Of a stretch of DNA of 64,000 bases, positions 33,613 through 45,226 are shown piece by piece. The stretch covers positions 2,914,001 through 2,978,000 of the forward strand of contig CAJQUN010000036.1 of NCBI GenBank assembly GCA_907163345.1, in the 5' to 3' direction. The DNA is from Haberlea rhodopensis (Eukaryota; Streptophyta; Magnoliopsida; Lamiales; Gesneriaceae). Both the position numbers and the translations under genes were made by a program. How positions within the stretch are numbered: position 1 is the stretch's first letter; the number at the start of each line of letters is the position of its first letter. The notes beneath the pieces are model-generated. The model searched no databases and was not told where the DNA came from. It saw only the letters and a list, made by a program, of their open reading frames with translations.

Positions 33613-34766
33613 CTAAGTCACATAAGCCTGATGTGGGAGCGGGTGCGGGTGCGGATGCGGATGCATGAGTGCGTCAATTTGCAAAAAAATTGAGTGCGGG
33701 TGCGCCTTAATGCGCCTATTAAAAATTAATTAATAAATAAATAAATATATATTCATACACACTGATGAAATGAAGTTAAACATACATAATATACATCATA
33801 TTTAACAAACTCACATCATTATTATATTATTTACAAATTTACAATATGAAGTTCTTAACAACTTTGGTGTTTGCAGCTTTATCATTCTTAAAAAACATTA
33901 AAATTAGATTTTATTTAAGAATCTAACATTTGCAGCTTTGCAAAAATGTTATAGCCAGTGATACAACGTAATTTGAATCTTGTATTTGATTGTTCATCTA
34001 GTAAAAATTCTCCGAAAATATATTGTAGAAATATAAATGAAGTATTAAAGTTTTGTTTTATTTTAAGATATAAAATAACGAATTTGAAAAATGAAACCAA
34101 ATTGTTCATATTTATTTCAACATGTTTGGTAATAGTATGAATTTATTAACAATGACTCATATTATTTCCGAAGACTTATATTATTACTTTATGAAATGAC
34201 TAATATAAACATTTAAATTAACTCAATAAAAATAAAAGTTTTATTTATAAAGTTCATTCTATTATTTTTCTTGTAAAAAACTAAGATATCAAATTTATTA
34301 TTATTTACTCCGCAAAAATGTTACAAAATCACAGATTTATCATATTTTCTTTTATCGCATATTTTAATATTTCATATGTTATTATGTCTTTTCATGATTC
34401 ATTATCTATCTATTTACCATATAATATAATTTTCTTACAAACCCGAAATACCTAGAAACCATAAAAATTCATCTAAACCCAAAATCGAAGAATTTTTTTT
34501 ATAATTACAAAAAAAAAATAAAATCGGAGAATTAAGGAGGATTAACAAGACTTAGTAACTTAGTGTGCGACTTAGTAAATCTTAATGCGCGAATTATGAA
34601 ATCTTAGTGTGCGAATTAGAAAATCTTAGTGCGCGAACTAGAAATTCTTAAAGCGCGAACTAGAAATTCTTAAGTCGCCTTAATGCGTCGCACGCGCACC
34701 GAGTTCGCCAGTTTGCGGCCGGAGCGCCAATGCGTGGAGGGGGGGTAGGAGGATTATGTAACTTAG
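33613..34766. mobile_element. hAT-like non-autonomous DNA transposon
   Basis: Terminal inverted repeats CTAAGTCACATAA (33613-33625) and TTATGTAACTTAG (34754-34766) match at 12 of 13 positions. The 8-bp TSD TTTAGAAC is perfect (33605-33612; 34767-34774) and splits B's RNase H; removing the element and one TSD restores the H-D-L-E-L-A-A-I register. No transposase. The left subterminus is a GCGGGT/GCGGAT tract (33637-33665), the right has six 22-bp repeats and G/C-rich sequence; the middle is A/T-rich. An 8-bp TSD with short TIR fits the hAT superfamily. Confidence 0.85.
34559..34680. repeat. Subterminal 22-bp tandem repeats of the hAT-like element
   Basis: CTTAGTGCGCGAA-type units start at 34559, 34581, 34603, 34625, 34647 and (partial) 34669, exactly 22 bp apart. 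hAT transposases bind subterminal repeats, so these are candidate binding sites. Confidence 0.9.
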
Positions 34767-34774
34767 TTTAGAAC

Positions 34775-36568
34775 TTGCTGCAATTGTTTTGCATTAAAGA
34801 TATGAGGACATTACTTATATGGTACCACATTCCAAATTTTCACTACCATAAAAGTTTGAAGTACTTATTGAGTCAGAAAGAGTTAAACATGCGATAAAGA
34901 AGATGACTTGAATTATTAAAATATTATGACTGCACTATTGAGTATCACCCTGGAAAGGCAAATGTTGTTGCTGATGCTTTGAGCAGAAAATCATACGGTA
35001 CTGTTTCTTATCTTTCAATACATTCTTTACCATATTTTTGGACTTGAAAGATGAATGTTGACTGGAATGTTGATGAGACTGGTATGATTCGTGCTTCGTT
35101 TTGTATTCGTCTAGTAATGACTGAAAGGATTAAAAATGCTCAATTTCCTGGTGATAAACTAATCAGTATTGTAGAAAAAGTGAAACAAGGAAAGAGTACA
35201 ACATTTGTTATTACTGATGATGGGAGGTTATTAATCAATAATCGACTCTGTGCTCCTAATGTTAATGGCATACATCATGAAATAATGGAGGAAGCACACA
35301 TTGCACCTTATGCTATGCACCCTGGTAGCATAAAGATGTATCAAACATTGAAAACTCATTATTGGTGGCCTAGAATGAAGAAGGATGTGGCCGAGTATGT
35401 ATGAAATGTTTAACTTGCCAACAGGTTAAAGCCGAACATCAAGCACCCGTGGCTAAATTACATCCACTACCAATTCCAATCTGGCAGTGGGAGCGAATAA
35501 CCATGGATTTTGTTTATGGTTTACCATTCACACCGAGTAAGAATGATGCAATGTGGGTGATTGTTGATCGATTGACAAACTCAGCACATTTCTTACCATT
35601 TAGATGGAGATCTACACTTGAAAGTTTAGCAAAAAGGTACAAGAATGAAATTGTGAGATTACATGGTGTGCCTTTATCTATTGTATCATATCAAAATCCT
35701 CGTTTTACATCGAGATTTTGGGAAAGTTTATAAGAAGCTTTGGGTACTAAATTACATTTTAGTACAACATTTCATCCACAAACAGAAGGAGAATCAGAAA
35801 GAACGATTCAGACTTTAGAAGAGATGCTTCGATCATGTGTTCTTGATTTTAAATGTTCATGGGATGATTATATTGCGTTGATGGAATTTGCATATAATAA
35901 TTAGTATCATAGCAGTACTGGCATAGCACCATATGAAGCCTTATATGGTAGGAAATGTAGAAGTCCAGTATGTTGGGATGATGAAGGAATACGACTATTA
36001 AAAGGTCCAGATCTCATTCAAGAGACAATTGAAAAGATCAAAATAGTGAAAGCTCAATTGAAAGCTGCACAAGATCGATAAACGAGTTATGTTGATCAGT
36101 ACAGACGAGAAATGGATTATCATATTGGTGAGAAGGTATTCCTTCGTGTCTCTCCTTGGAGAGGTATTATCATATTTGGAAAGAAAGGCAAATTGAGTCC
36201 TCGATACATTGGTCCCTATGAGATACTTGATAAAGTTGGACCATTAGCTTATCGTCTTGCCTTACCTTACCTCCTGAATTATCTCAGATTCATAATGTAT
36301 TCCATGTCAGAGATACATATATGATCCACCTCATATCCTTCAAAATGAGCCGATTGAAATTGCTAAAAATTTAAGTTATGTTGAAGAACCAGTTGAGATA
36401 TTAGAATACAATGAAAAACAATTAAGGAGTCGCGCAATTATTATGGTAAAGGTTCTATGGAAGAATCATTCTGAACGTGAAGCTATGTGGGAAACAGCGG
36501 ACCACATGAAAACACAATATCCGTGGTTATTTCCTGATATAGGTATAAATTTCGAGGCCGAAATTTTT
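34775..36568 (+). pseudogene. B: RNase H end, integrase and chromodomain
   Basis: RNase H tail with Y-H-P-G-K-A-N-V-V-A-D-A-L-S-R-K (about 34950); integrase zinc region H-I-A-P-Y-A-M-H-P-G ... C-L-T-C-Q-Q-V-K-A (35290-35435); core with T-M-D-F-V-Y-G-L-P and V-I-V-D-R-L-T (35500-35580); the second catalytic site reads V-S-Y-Q-N-P-R-F (Tyr for Asp, about 35685); E-R-T-I-Q-T-L-E-E-M-L; C-terminal H-I-G-E-K-V-F-L-R-V-S-P-W-R-G; then a chromodomain-like Y-V-E-E-P-V-E-I-L ... M-W-E-T-A-D-H-M near 36380-36520. Multiple stops and frameshifts. Confidence 0.9.
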
Positions 36569-36584
36569 TAAAGGGGGGAGGAAT
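36547..36584 (+). other. B: hairpin and polypurine tract
   Basis: AAATTTCG/CGAAATTT (8-bp stem, AGGC loop, 36547-36566) followed by AAAGGGGGGAGGAAT abutting the LTR start TGTCATG at 36585. Confidence 0.85.
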
Positions 36585-38536
36585 TGTCATGACCCAAAAC
36601 TTTACATGATCATGCATACGCATCATAGCATATATGAAATCATTCATAAGCATAATTACATATATTTTGACATTTGATATGCGCATTGGACAACATAGAG
36701 GATGTGAATATAATAAAGTTAATAATAATAATAATAATATATATATTAATATATATTAAATAGAGGAGAATATATTGATTAAAACTGAATAGATATTGAA
36801 TATAATGAATAGATTTGTATATTGGATAAATTTAGTGAATAGATTGTAAAATATTGATTAAATTTAGACTAATATATGTTGAATAGATTTTTACTATATT
36901 GAATATTTGATATAATAGAAAAAGAATAAGATAGTAAATATAATGAATTGATTTAGTAAAATAGTGAATAAATTGGAAGATATGGCTTAATTAAGGAATA
37001 TATTTGAAGGGTATGTTGGTAATTTTTTAAACTAAAAAAAAAATTAAATAAATAAAGAAATTCGGGAACCGCCTAAACCAAAGTCTTGTTATACACACAT
37101 TTACACCATGTAGTATGTGTAAATGCCATGAGTCATTATACGAGAGAAGAGAAAAATAGAATCCGAGGTTTCGTCGATTTTCGGACTTCGAAACGACTTC
37201 AAAACTAGAAAATAAGTACATATCTGGAATCCTCATCTCGCTACCTTCCTTTTGAGGTAGTTTTTCTTCACTTTTTCTTACATTATGTTATGGCTTAATT
37301 TGAAATAATGCCCAAAGATTATGAAATTAATATATGTAGTAAATTAAACAATGATAAACAATATTTAACAAGAAAATGGAGATTATGTTGTAGTTACAAT
37401 TTTCTATGAATTTTAATGTGTAAACCAAAAGTACATACTGTTTGAGATGTGAGATATAATGGATATAGGATTTTCTAGTAAGGACATATCATAGAGAACA
37501 TGCATATACTGAAATGGATAGTAGAAATTTGATATGAAACTTGGTTGTGCATTTGACACGCGTTATAGGTCATAATCTCGATCAGGGCACGGGTAAGGCG
37601 AAGTAAGCGAATCATCGAGATAGGTGCAATAACTTGTGAGTATATCCTTATAACTTGGCATTTAAATTTATTTGAGTTGTGTTATATGAGTACCTTGAAT
37701 TGGTGAATGGATTGAGATGAATGCAATATGATGTGCAAGAACGAAATTGAGTTCTTAAATGTACATGTTGGGACATGATTTTAATACGATCTATAGATTT
37801 TTATATACCTTATTATTACGATGTTATACATATGATTATGACATGTGCACTCATAGGAGATTAAAGAACTCTGTTATGACCGCTAATGACCTTGAACCAT
37901 GTGTTATTACATTCTGAGTACGGTCAGAATTACAGAATAAAAGAATACAGATCCCGAGTTCATTGAACTCATGGGGATTATACAGTACAGAGTGTCATGG
38001 CCATATCGTGATCACGAATTGTTCTTGGTATTAGTTGGTTCATAACAGAATACTAATATGGACATACATGTGCATCATTTCATTTTGTATGAATCATGTG
38101 AGTTGATGTACAGATTATGATGAATCATGTGATTATATTCATGTGCTTATGTGGATATGAATTAGATGCTTATGTGATGTTAAATACTACGTTATTTGAA
38201 TATGCTCATTGAGAATGCAACTTACCAAATGCAAATGTTGTTTTTCAGTTGACTCTACAAGGTGTTTCTACATATTTTGGATATATGGATCCAAGGTCAG
38301 CCGGCTGCCTCTAGTCCTTCTCCCTCAGCTCATCATTTGCATATACTGTATAGGTTTTTGGTTGAGTTCTGAGAGGTACAACCTTGGTTATTTTTGTGGC
38401 ATACATATCTCTATATGCCTTGTAAAATATATGATGATAAATGTCTTGATTGCATGATATGAAATTTCAAGTTCCACTGCCATTAAATATAATGTTATAT
38501 GCCTCATGTGTATGTGTTATGTGTAAGGGTGTTACA
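36585..38536 (+). mobile_element. B: 3' LTR
   Basis: Begins TGTCATGACCC and ends near GGGTGTTACA. It carries a GACTCTACAAGG block near 38251, also seen (varied) in F and the solo LTR. No palindrome array. Confidence 0.9.
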
Positions 38537-39560
38537 TAGACGTCGTTACGAAATTCATCAATCTCGTTTAACTGTAAGAATCATTGTTTGCCTGAAGCCT
38601 TGAGGTCAAAATTCAGTCTCTTAATTGCCCAGTAAGCTCGATGTTCCAGCTCCACAGGCAAGTGACATGCCTTTCCATAAACCATGCGAAATGGAGACAT
38701 ATCAATGGGTGTCTTGAAAGCAGTTATGTATGCCCATTGCGCATCATCTAACCTTACAGCCCAATCCTTTCAGTCAATATTGAATGTCTTTTCCAAGATT
38801 TGTTTAATCTCTCGATTGGAGACTTCAACCTGTCCATTTGTCTGCGGATGGTATCCCAATGCTACATTATGCCTCACATCATATTTTGCCAGGAGTGCAT
38901 TGAAGGTTTTGTTGTAGAAATGTGTCCCCTCATCAATTAGAATTGCTCTAGGAGTGCCGAACCTGGTGAATATTCTTTTGCACAAACCTGATCACTACAT
39001 GAGCATCATTGGTTGGTGTGGAAATTGCTTCTATCCATTGGAGACATAGTCCACGGCTAGTAAGATGTATAACTGTCCACATGAAGGTGGAAATGGACCC
39101 TTGAAATCAATACCCCAAACATCAAACAATTCTACCTCCAAAATATTTGTTAGCGGTAGTTCATGTCGTTTTGAAATATTACCGAGACGTTGACAACGAT
39201 CACAACTTTTCACCAAGGTATAACTATCACGATGTAATGTTGGCCAATAAAAACCCGATTGAAGTACCTTCGAAGCAATTCTCGATGCACCAAAGTGTCC
39301 TCCATAGGGTGTTGAATAACACTTCTCCAGAATTTCCTTAGCTTCTTCTTCAGAAACACACCGCCTAATAATTTGATCGCACAACGTCTGAATATACGGT
39401 TCATCCCAAAAATAATGCTTAATATCATGCATGAACTTCTTCCTTTGTTGATAACTAAGATATGGAGGTAGTACACCACATGATAGATAATTAGCAAAAT
39501 CAGCAAACCATGGTGGCTTAGTACTAACCTTAAAAAGATGTTCATCGGGAAATGTTTCTA
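38537..39560 (-). pseudogene. A: integrase zinc finger and core
   Basis: Minus: H-F-G-A-S-R ... C-D-R-C-Q-R (HHCC zinc-binding, about 39320-39170), [12 protein letters not shown] (first Asp), then a frameshift, [10 protein letters not shown] (second catalytic region, Glu where Gly/Asp context is usual), [21 protein letters not shown], and [23 protein letters not shown]. These are hallmarks of Athila/Tat integrase. It breaks at the B insertion and resumes at 13092. Confidence 0.92.
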
Positions 39561-41315
39561 AGATGACTCCTCTTTCAATGTTATCCTCCAACTCCATACG
39601 AGTGAGGTGGTCCGCTACCAAGTTCTCACTACCCTTCTTATCTAGAATCTCAAAATCAAATTCTTGTAGCAACAGAATCCATCTAATCAGTCGAGGTTTT
39701 GCATCCTTCTTTGCAAACAAATAGCGAATAGCCGCATGATTGTGTAGACATTGACTTTTGTCCCAATAAGATATGATCTGAATTTGTCAAAAGCGAACAC
39801 TACAGCTAACATTTCCTTCTCGATTGTAGTGTAATTTTGTTGAGCGCCATCGAGGGTGCGGCTAGCATAATAAATTGCTCTAAATATCTTGTCCTTCTTG
39901 TGGCCAATCACAGCGCCAACAACATAATTGCTAGCATCGCACATCATCAAAAATGGCTCTTCCCAGTCTGTCAGTATGATAATTGGGGCTGAAATTAATG
40001 CATCCTTCAACTTGTTAAATGCTTGCAGAAAAGAATCATAAAAAAAAGGCGAGTTCTTGTCCAGCAAGTTACACAAAGGTTTAGCTATCTTAGAAAAATC
40101 TTTAATAAATCTACGATAGAACCCGACATATCCAAGAAAATTCCTAATTGCTTTTTCATTTTTCGGTGGTGGAAGTTTCTCAATTGCCACAACCTTAGCT
40201 CTATCCACCTAAAGTCCTTGAAAAGACACTTTATGGCCAAGCACAATACTCTCTTGCACCATAAAGTGGCACTTCTCTCAATTCAACACAAGATTCTTGT
40301 CCTGACATCTCTGCAACAAAAGTGACAAGTTATGCAAACAATGATCATACGAGGAACCAAATACTAAAAAATCATCCATGAAAATTTCTAAATCTCCTCC
40401 ACCATGTCAGAAAAATAGACACCATGCACCTTTAGAAGGTAGCAGGTGCGTTGCAAAGGCCAAAGTGCATTCTTCTAAAAGCATACGTGCCACATGGACA
40501 CATGAAATGCGTCTTTTCTTGATCCTCGGGGTCTACGGTAATTTGATTGTATCCTGAATAACCATCTAAAAACAATAATATTGATAACCAGCTAACATGT
40601 CAAGCATCTGATCAATAAAAGGGAGGGGAAAGTGATCGTTCCTCGTGGCTTTATTGAGTCTTCTGTAATCAATGCACACTTGCCATACAGTCACAGTTCG
40701 AGTTGAGATTAACTCATTATTTTCATTCCTTACAACTGTCATCCCTCCTTTCTTGGGCACAACTTGGACTGGGGAGACCCAAGCACTGTCTGAAATAGCA
40801 TATATAATCCCAGCATCTAACAACTTAAGCACTTCTGCTTTCACTACCTCTTTCATTGCCGGATTTAACCACATTTGATGATCAATATAAGGAGTATATG
40901 ACTCCTCCATGAGAATTTTATGCATGCATAAAGACGGGCTAATCACCTTTATATCAGAAATTGACCAACCCAAAGCAGATTTGAATGTCCTCAAGATACG
41001 TAGTAATTTATCTTTTTCAACAGAAGTAGGAGATGAAGATATAATTGTCGGGTATGTCGAATTCTCACCCAAGAATGCATAAGATAGGTGCTCAGACAAT
41101 GCTTTAAGCGCTGGACCGGCTATTTTGATGTCTTCGCTTGATGTATCATGTACATTCACCTTCGTCAGCTCGACAATATTCTCCTTTTTCAAGATTTCAA
41201 GCGCCTCTACATGCTCCTTAAGGTTACTTGCAGCTACTTCCACTTGCATAATAGAATTAGCGATGCCCTTCTCCAAGGGATCCATATGTGACATTCCTAC
41301 ATCACAATTAAGCAC
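39561..41315 (-). pseudogene. A: reverse transcriptase and RNase H
   Basis: From 41315: spacer after protease, then I-S-D-S-A-W-V-S-P-V-Q-V-V-P-K-K-G-G and V-C-I-D-Y-R-R-L-N-K-A-T (RT); stops near 40560; remnants of the catalytic F-M-D-D-F box near 40380; then from 40208 the connection domain and RNase H (M-C-D-A-S-N, Y-Y-A-S-R-T-L-D-G-A-Q-Q-N-Y-T-T-I-E-K-E), and [15 protein letters not shown] at about 39600. At least three frame disruptions. Confidence 0.92.
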
Positions 41316-41391
41316 TCATGAGTCAATAACATCTAAAAACTTGCAAGTGCTTACCTCTTCAGGTCCCTTTAGAGCTTTATAAATATTGAAC

Positions 41392-43455
41392 ATCACTTCC
41401 TCGCCCCCAACTTTTAAGGATAACTCGCCCTTTTGAACATCTATCAAAGCTCTTCATGTTGCCAAGAATGGTCTCCCCAAGATTAATGGAACATCCATAT
41501 CATCCTCCATATCAAGCACTACAAAGTCAGCAGGGAAAATGAATTTATCCACTTTGACAAGTACATCCTCAATTATTCCTCTCGGGTAAGTAATAGATCG
41601 ATCCACCAATTGCAATGTGATGGTGGTAGGTTTCACCTCTCCAAGCCCCACTTCCCTGAAAACATATAGAGGCATCAAATTAATACTAGCACCTAAATCA
41701 CATAATGCTTTATTAAATGTAGAACCACCAATGATTCAAGGAATAGTAAAACTCCCTGGATCCTTTAATTTTTGAGGTAGTTTCTTTTGCAAGATTGCAC
41801 CGCATTCCTCAGCCAGATTTAATGTTTCAAAGTATTCAAGCTTGCACTTCCTAGCCATCACGCCCTTCATGAACTTTGCATAATTATGCATTTGTTGCAA
41901 AGCATCGGGAAAAGGAACGTTGATATGAATTTTCTTGAAAATTTCCAAGAACTTTGCAAACTGATCGTCTATTGCCTTCTTCTTGAAGCGTTGAGGATAT
42001 GGAAGAGTAGGCTTATACATTGGAGGTTTCACGGGTTGAGTGTAATGCTTCTCCTTGTCGACCTCCTTAGAGGTTTCAACTGACTTTGGAGTTTCTTCCT
42101 TTGGTGATTCATCACTATGCACAAATTCTGATTTACCAACTTCATTACCACTTCTCAATGTGATGGCATGACATTGTTCTTTTGGATTTACCTCAGTATT
42201 ACTGGGAAACGTCCCCGATTGTTGATGATTCATAGCATTTGCACGTTGACCCATCGAGACCTCTAATGATTTCATTGTGGCACCCATATTGTTCATTTGA
42301 GTCTCAATATTGTTCAGCCTCGTCTCGTTATGCTCAAAACTTTTGGAGGAATTCAGTTACAAAAGTACCAACTAAATCTTCAAAAGAAAGCTTACCTTCA
42401 TTTTTCTGAGGTGTATATCTAGGAGGCGGGTTCAAGGATGGTATTGATTAGGCATAGGATTACCTCGATAGTTGTTCGGATACCGATGGTTCATGAATTG
42501 AGCTTGCTCTTGATTCAAATCCTCTATAGTTAATGACACACCAGCAGCGGCGGCGGCGGACTCAGTAGTAGGTGGAGTCCCTTGCTTGTTCATGAGTGAT
42601 GCCTGCGTAGTAAGAGCAGCCAGTTGTGTAGATATTGTAGTAAATTGATCAACTTTGTACATACCTGCTGGTTTTTCGTACCAGTGCTCGCTCGGTTGGC
42701 CATTGGTAATTGTTGGCGGCCATTTGCTCAAGTAATTCATATGCATCCTATGCTGTCTTGGAGAAAAGCGCTACTCATGCTGCAGCATCCAATATGATTC
42801 GAGTGGGACCGTTCAATCCATTGTAAAACAGCTGGATTTGTACCCAACTCTCGTAGTTATGTTGTGGGCATTTTCTGAGTAAGTCTTTGAAACGTTCCCA
42901 TGATTCATACAACTGTTCAGAATCATGCTGCTTAAAGGTGCTGATCTCGATCCTTAACAAGGCTGACTTTGCTGGTGGAAAGAACTTTGCCAAAAATTTG
43001 GATGTCATGTCATCCCATGTCGTGATACTACCAATTGGCAAAGATTGAAGCCAAATTCTTGCTTGATATGTAAGAGAGAACGGGAGCAGGCACGGTATGA
43101 TGGTGTTCTCAGTAACACCATGTATCTTTATATTGTCTGCTATCTCCAGAAAGATCCTCAGATGGAGATTAGGATCACTCACAGCTGAACCACATAATTG
43201 GTTTTGCTGCACCATGTTGATCAATGATGGCTTCAGTTCAATGTTTGCACTGATGGTCTGGCGAGCAATATCAGAGTAGTTATTATTGATCACTGGTTTA
43301 ACGTGATATCTAATAGCTACTGGAACAGCTTCGACTTCATGATTTTCAGCAGCCATTTGACTCAACTTGTCCCTTCTTTCTTTACGTAGTCGTCGAGCAG
43401 TTCTTTCGATTTCGGAATCAAAGAAAATCAATTCAGGCCTTGTCTATCGTTGCAT
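41392..43455 (-). pseudogene. A: gag and protease
   Basis: Probable ATG at 43455 followed after two codons by a TAG; then F-D-S-E-I-E-R-T-A-R-R-L and a capsid domain (F-L-E-I-A-D ... L-P-F-S-L ... W-E-R-F-K-D-L-L-R-K-C-P) to about 42775; broken linker; gag C-terminus at 42296-41736; protease strand with L-I-L-G-R-P-F-L-A-T at 41678-41454. Broken into at least four open pieces. The capsid region is clearly related to A1's and H's. Confidence 0.92.
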
Positions 43456-43572
43456 ACACTGCAAAAATCAAGAAACCCAAAAAAAAAAATCTCAAGTACT
43501 AAATAAAATAAAAGTTCTAAATCAAAACTAAGATTACTTGGCACAATATTAGAATTAAACTATATTATTCAA

Positions 43573-43590
43573 TCACTGGCAATGGCGCCA
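43573..43590 (-). other. A: tRNA-Asp primer binding site (decayed)
   Basis: Minus TGGCGCCATTGCCAGTGA, 15 of 18 positions matching the tRNA-Asp complement, four bases inside the LTR start at 43595. Confidence 0.85.
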
Positions 43591-43594
43591 AACT

Positions 43595-44500
43595 TGTTGC
43601 GTGCAAAACGTATCGCAAGCTTACGTGTCAAGTTTAGTATAGGATATGAATACGGATGTCGAACCCACGAGGATTGGTTTATATTATTAATTAAATACTT
43701 GTGCTAGATAGTCTTAATCCTATTTTGAAAAATGAGTAGTGTTGTTGGTTGTCAAATAACGTAATTCACTAACTAGCAGTTGCAACAATTCAAGAGAATT
43801 AATTATGAGAAGGATTCTAGAGGTCCGATTTCACTTGATTATCAACTATGTTTCTTATGATCAATTGTAATATTATAGATTTATCTAGTTTATTAGCCAA
43901 GAATTCTTAAGTGTTTCCTACTCCCTTTCCCAAGTGATACTAGAAATTATCATTCAATATCAACCTTGATATCTCTATCTAAGATTAAATATTAAACAAT
44001 ATCGATTGCACAATAATTCTTTCAAAGGCTTCAATGGAGTTATACACCTGTCGACGATATAAACATCCACGATGTGTTTCATATGTCCTGTTCACAATCC
44101 CCTCTCCTGAGTGATAGATCACAAACAAAACAATTAAATCAATGGCTAGTCAATTAAATTGCATTCAAAGCAAGAAAACACAAATAAACCATGTGAAAAA
44201 TCCTAATGTTAAATCAATCAAACCAAAACATAATATCCAATCAAGCTACGTATTCCCCCTAGAAGAAGGGATTAATTCATCCTAGAATTCATAAAACACG
44301 TAGACATGTGTGAGAAATTCATAAACGAACAAAAGTAAGAGATACAAAATGATATGGAAGCAATTCTCCGTCCCTAGATGAAAGCCGCCTTTGTTTTGTG
44401 ATGAAATCCTTGCCCTTGGAATCCTAGCAGCCTCCTCAATGTGTCTTGCTCGTGAAAGAGTGTCAAAGTCCCAAAAAGAATGATAGGATTTGAGTTTTAT
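43595..44500 (-). mobile_element. A: 5' LTR, 3' part only
   Basis: Plus-strand left end TGTTGCGTGCAAAACG with the GTCGAACCCACGAGG block at 43656-43670 typical of Athila/Tat LTR ends. The portion that should carry the promoter and palindrome array is missing beyond about 44500. Confidence 0.75.
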
Positions 44501-45226
44501 GTCTTAGTAACAATCTAATTGTATTTTAAATTCTGGAACTAATTCTAGAATACGTTTGATTTGAATATGTGTTTGAATGTATGTGTTGTATATATGATCC
44601 AAATCTGTAAGACGTTGTAAGATGTTTGTGTTCAATGAATCAATGGGTAAACGATATTGATGGAATACAAGAAGTGAATAATAAGATTCAGTGGATGCCA
44701 GAATGAGGGAAAGCTGCAAAAACTCTGTAAGTTCATTATAAGAATAAGTGTGACGCTTCTGGAAATGGCAACATGGTGATCTAATCATTTTCAAAAATAT
44801 CTCATGTTAAAGGTATGTTGAGTTTTGTAAGATTTTCAAACAAATTGAGAATCTTTCATATTAATTGACATTATTATTATTTTATATTGTTTGTAATGTG
44901 TTTCGTACCTCAATATTGAGGAATTACGAACAAGATTTGACAAGTATTCTTCAATCTGATGAGGATGAATTTAATTAATCAACGTTCTGCTCTGAATAAT
45001 TAATTTTGTGTTCTAAATTCCATTATTATAAGATAACTAAAATATACTCGTGCCTCGAGATTCAATGCAACATTCATTGATTTTGATTCAGCTTAATGCT
45101 AAATAAATCGAGTTTATGAAGTTGATGTCTTCCGATTATAGTATTCACATGCACAGTAATTGGTTAATGATTTATGATATGCACTTGTGAGATTTCGATG
45201 ACGAAATCTTTTAAGTGTGGGAGAAA
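44501..45226 (+). mobile_element. F: 3' internal end of a chromovirus-type element (fragment)
   Basis: Mostly unrecognised A/T-rich sequence; the left boundary is not visible. The right end is diagnostic: a 7-bp stem GATTTCG/CGAAATC with ATGA loop at 45191-45208, then a purine tract (GTGTGGGAGAAA) abutting an LTR start. No coding frame recognised. Confidence 0.5.

Larger units (their letters stand above)
13093..38536 (+). mobile_element. B: old Ty3/gypsy chromovirus, internally deleted and twice interrupted
   Basis: The left LTR is 13093-14504 (3' end missing) and the right LTR 36585-38536. Between them lie protease/RT, [C insertion], RT/RNase H, [hAT insertion], RNase H-integrase-chromodomain, AGGA-type hairpin (variant) and polypurine tract. 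It is inserted in A's integrase codons; both flanks carry ATAG (13088-13091; 38536-38539), so a TSD of 4-5 bp is likely but the last base is ambiguous. The LTRs differ by many substitutions and a 0.25-kb indel, so this is an old insertion. Leader, primer site and gag are deleted. Confidence 0.9.
1389..44500 (-). mobile_element. A: old, fragmented Athila-type Ty3/gypsy element hosting the left nest
   Basis: Pieces in minus-strand order: 5' LTR remnant 44500-43595, tRNA-Asp primer site 43590-43573, gag-protease 43455-41392, RT-RNase H 41315-39561, integrase 39560-38537, [B insertion], integrase C-terminus 13092-12640, [A1 insertion], palindromic spacer 5259-4478, env-position ORF 4477-3244, 3' noncoding region, and 3' LTR fragment 1802-1389. 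Integrase reading across B is direct: codons ending at 38537 (...N-D-V-Y) join those starting at 13092 (E-N-A-K-I-Y-K-E). All reading frames carry stops or frameshifts. The right end of the 5' LTR near 44500 is an estimate; the U3 part seen at 1389-1802 is absent there. Confidence 0.85.

Noticed and set aside
34559..34680. Regular 22-bp repeats that could be mistaken for a CRISPR array
   Set aside because: No spacers of constant size with unique sequence, no cas genes, plant context, and they lie inside a DNA transposon.
44504..44794. Minus-strand open frame of 96 codons
   Set aside because: No recognisable motif, A/T-rich composition and position at a TE junction; treated as chance.
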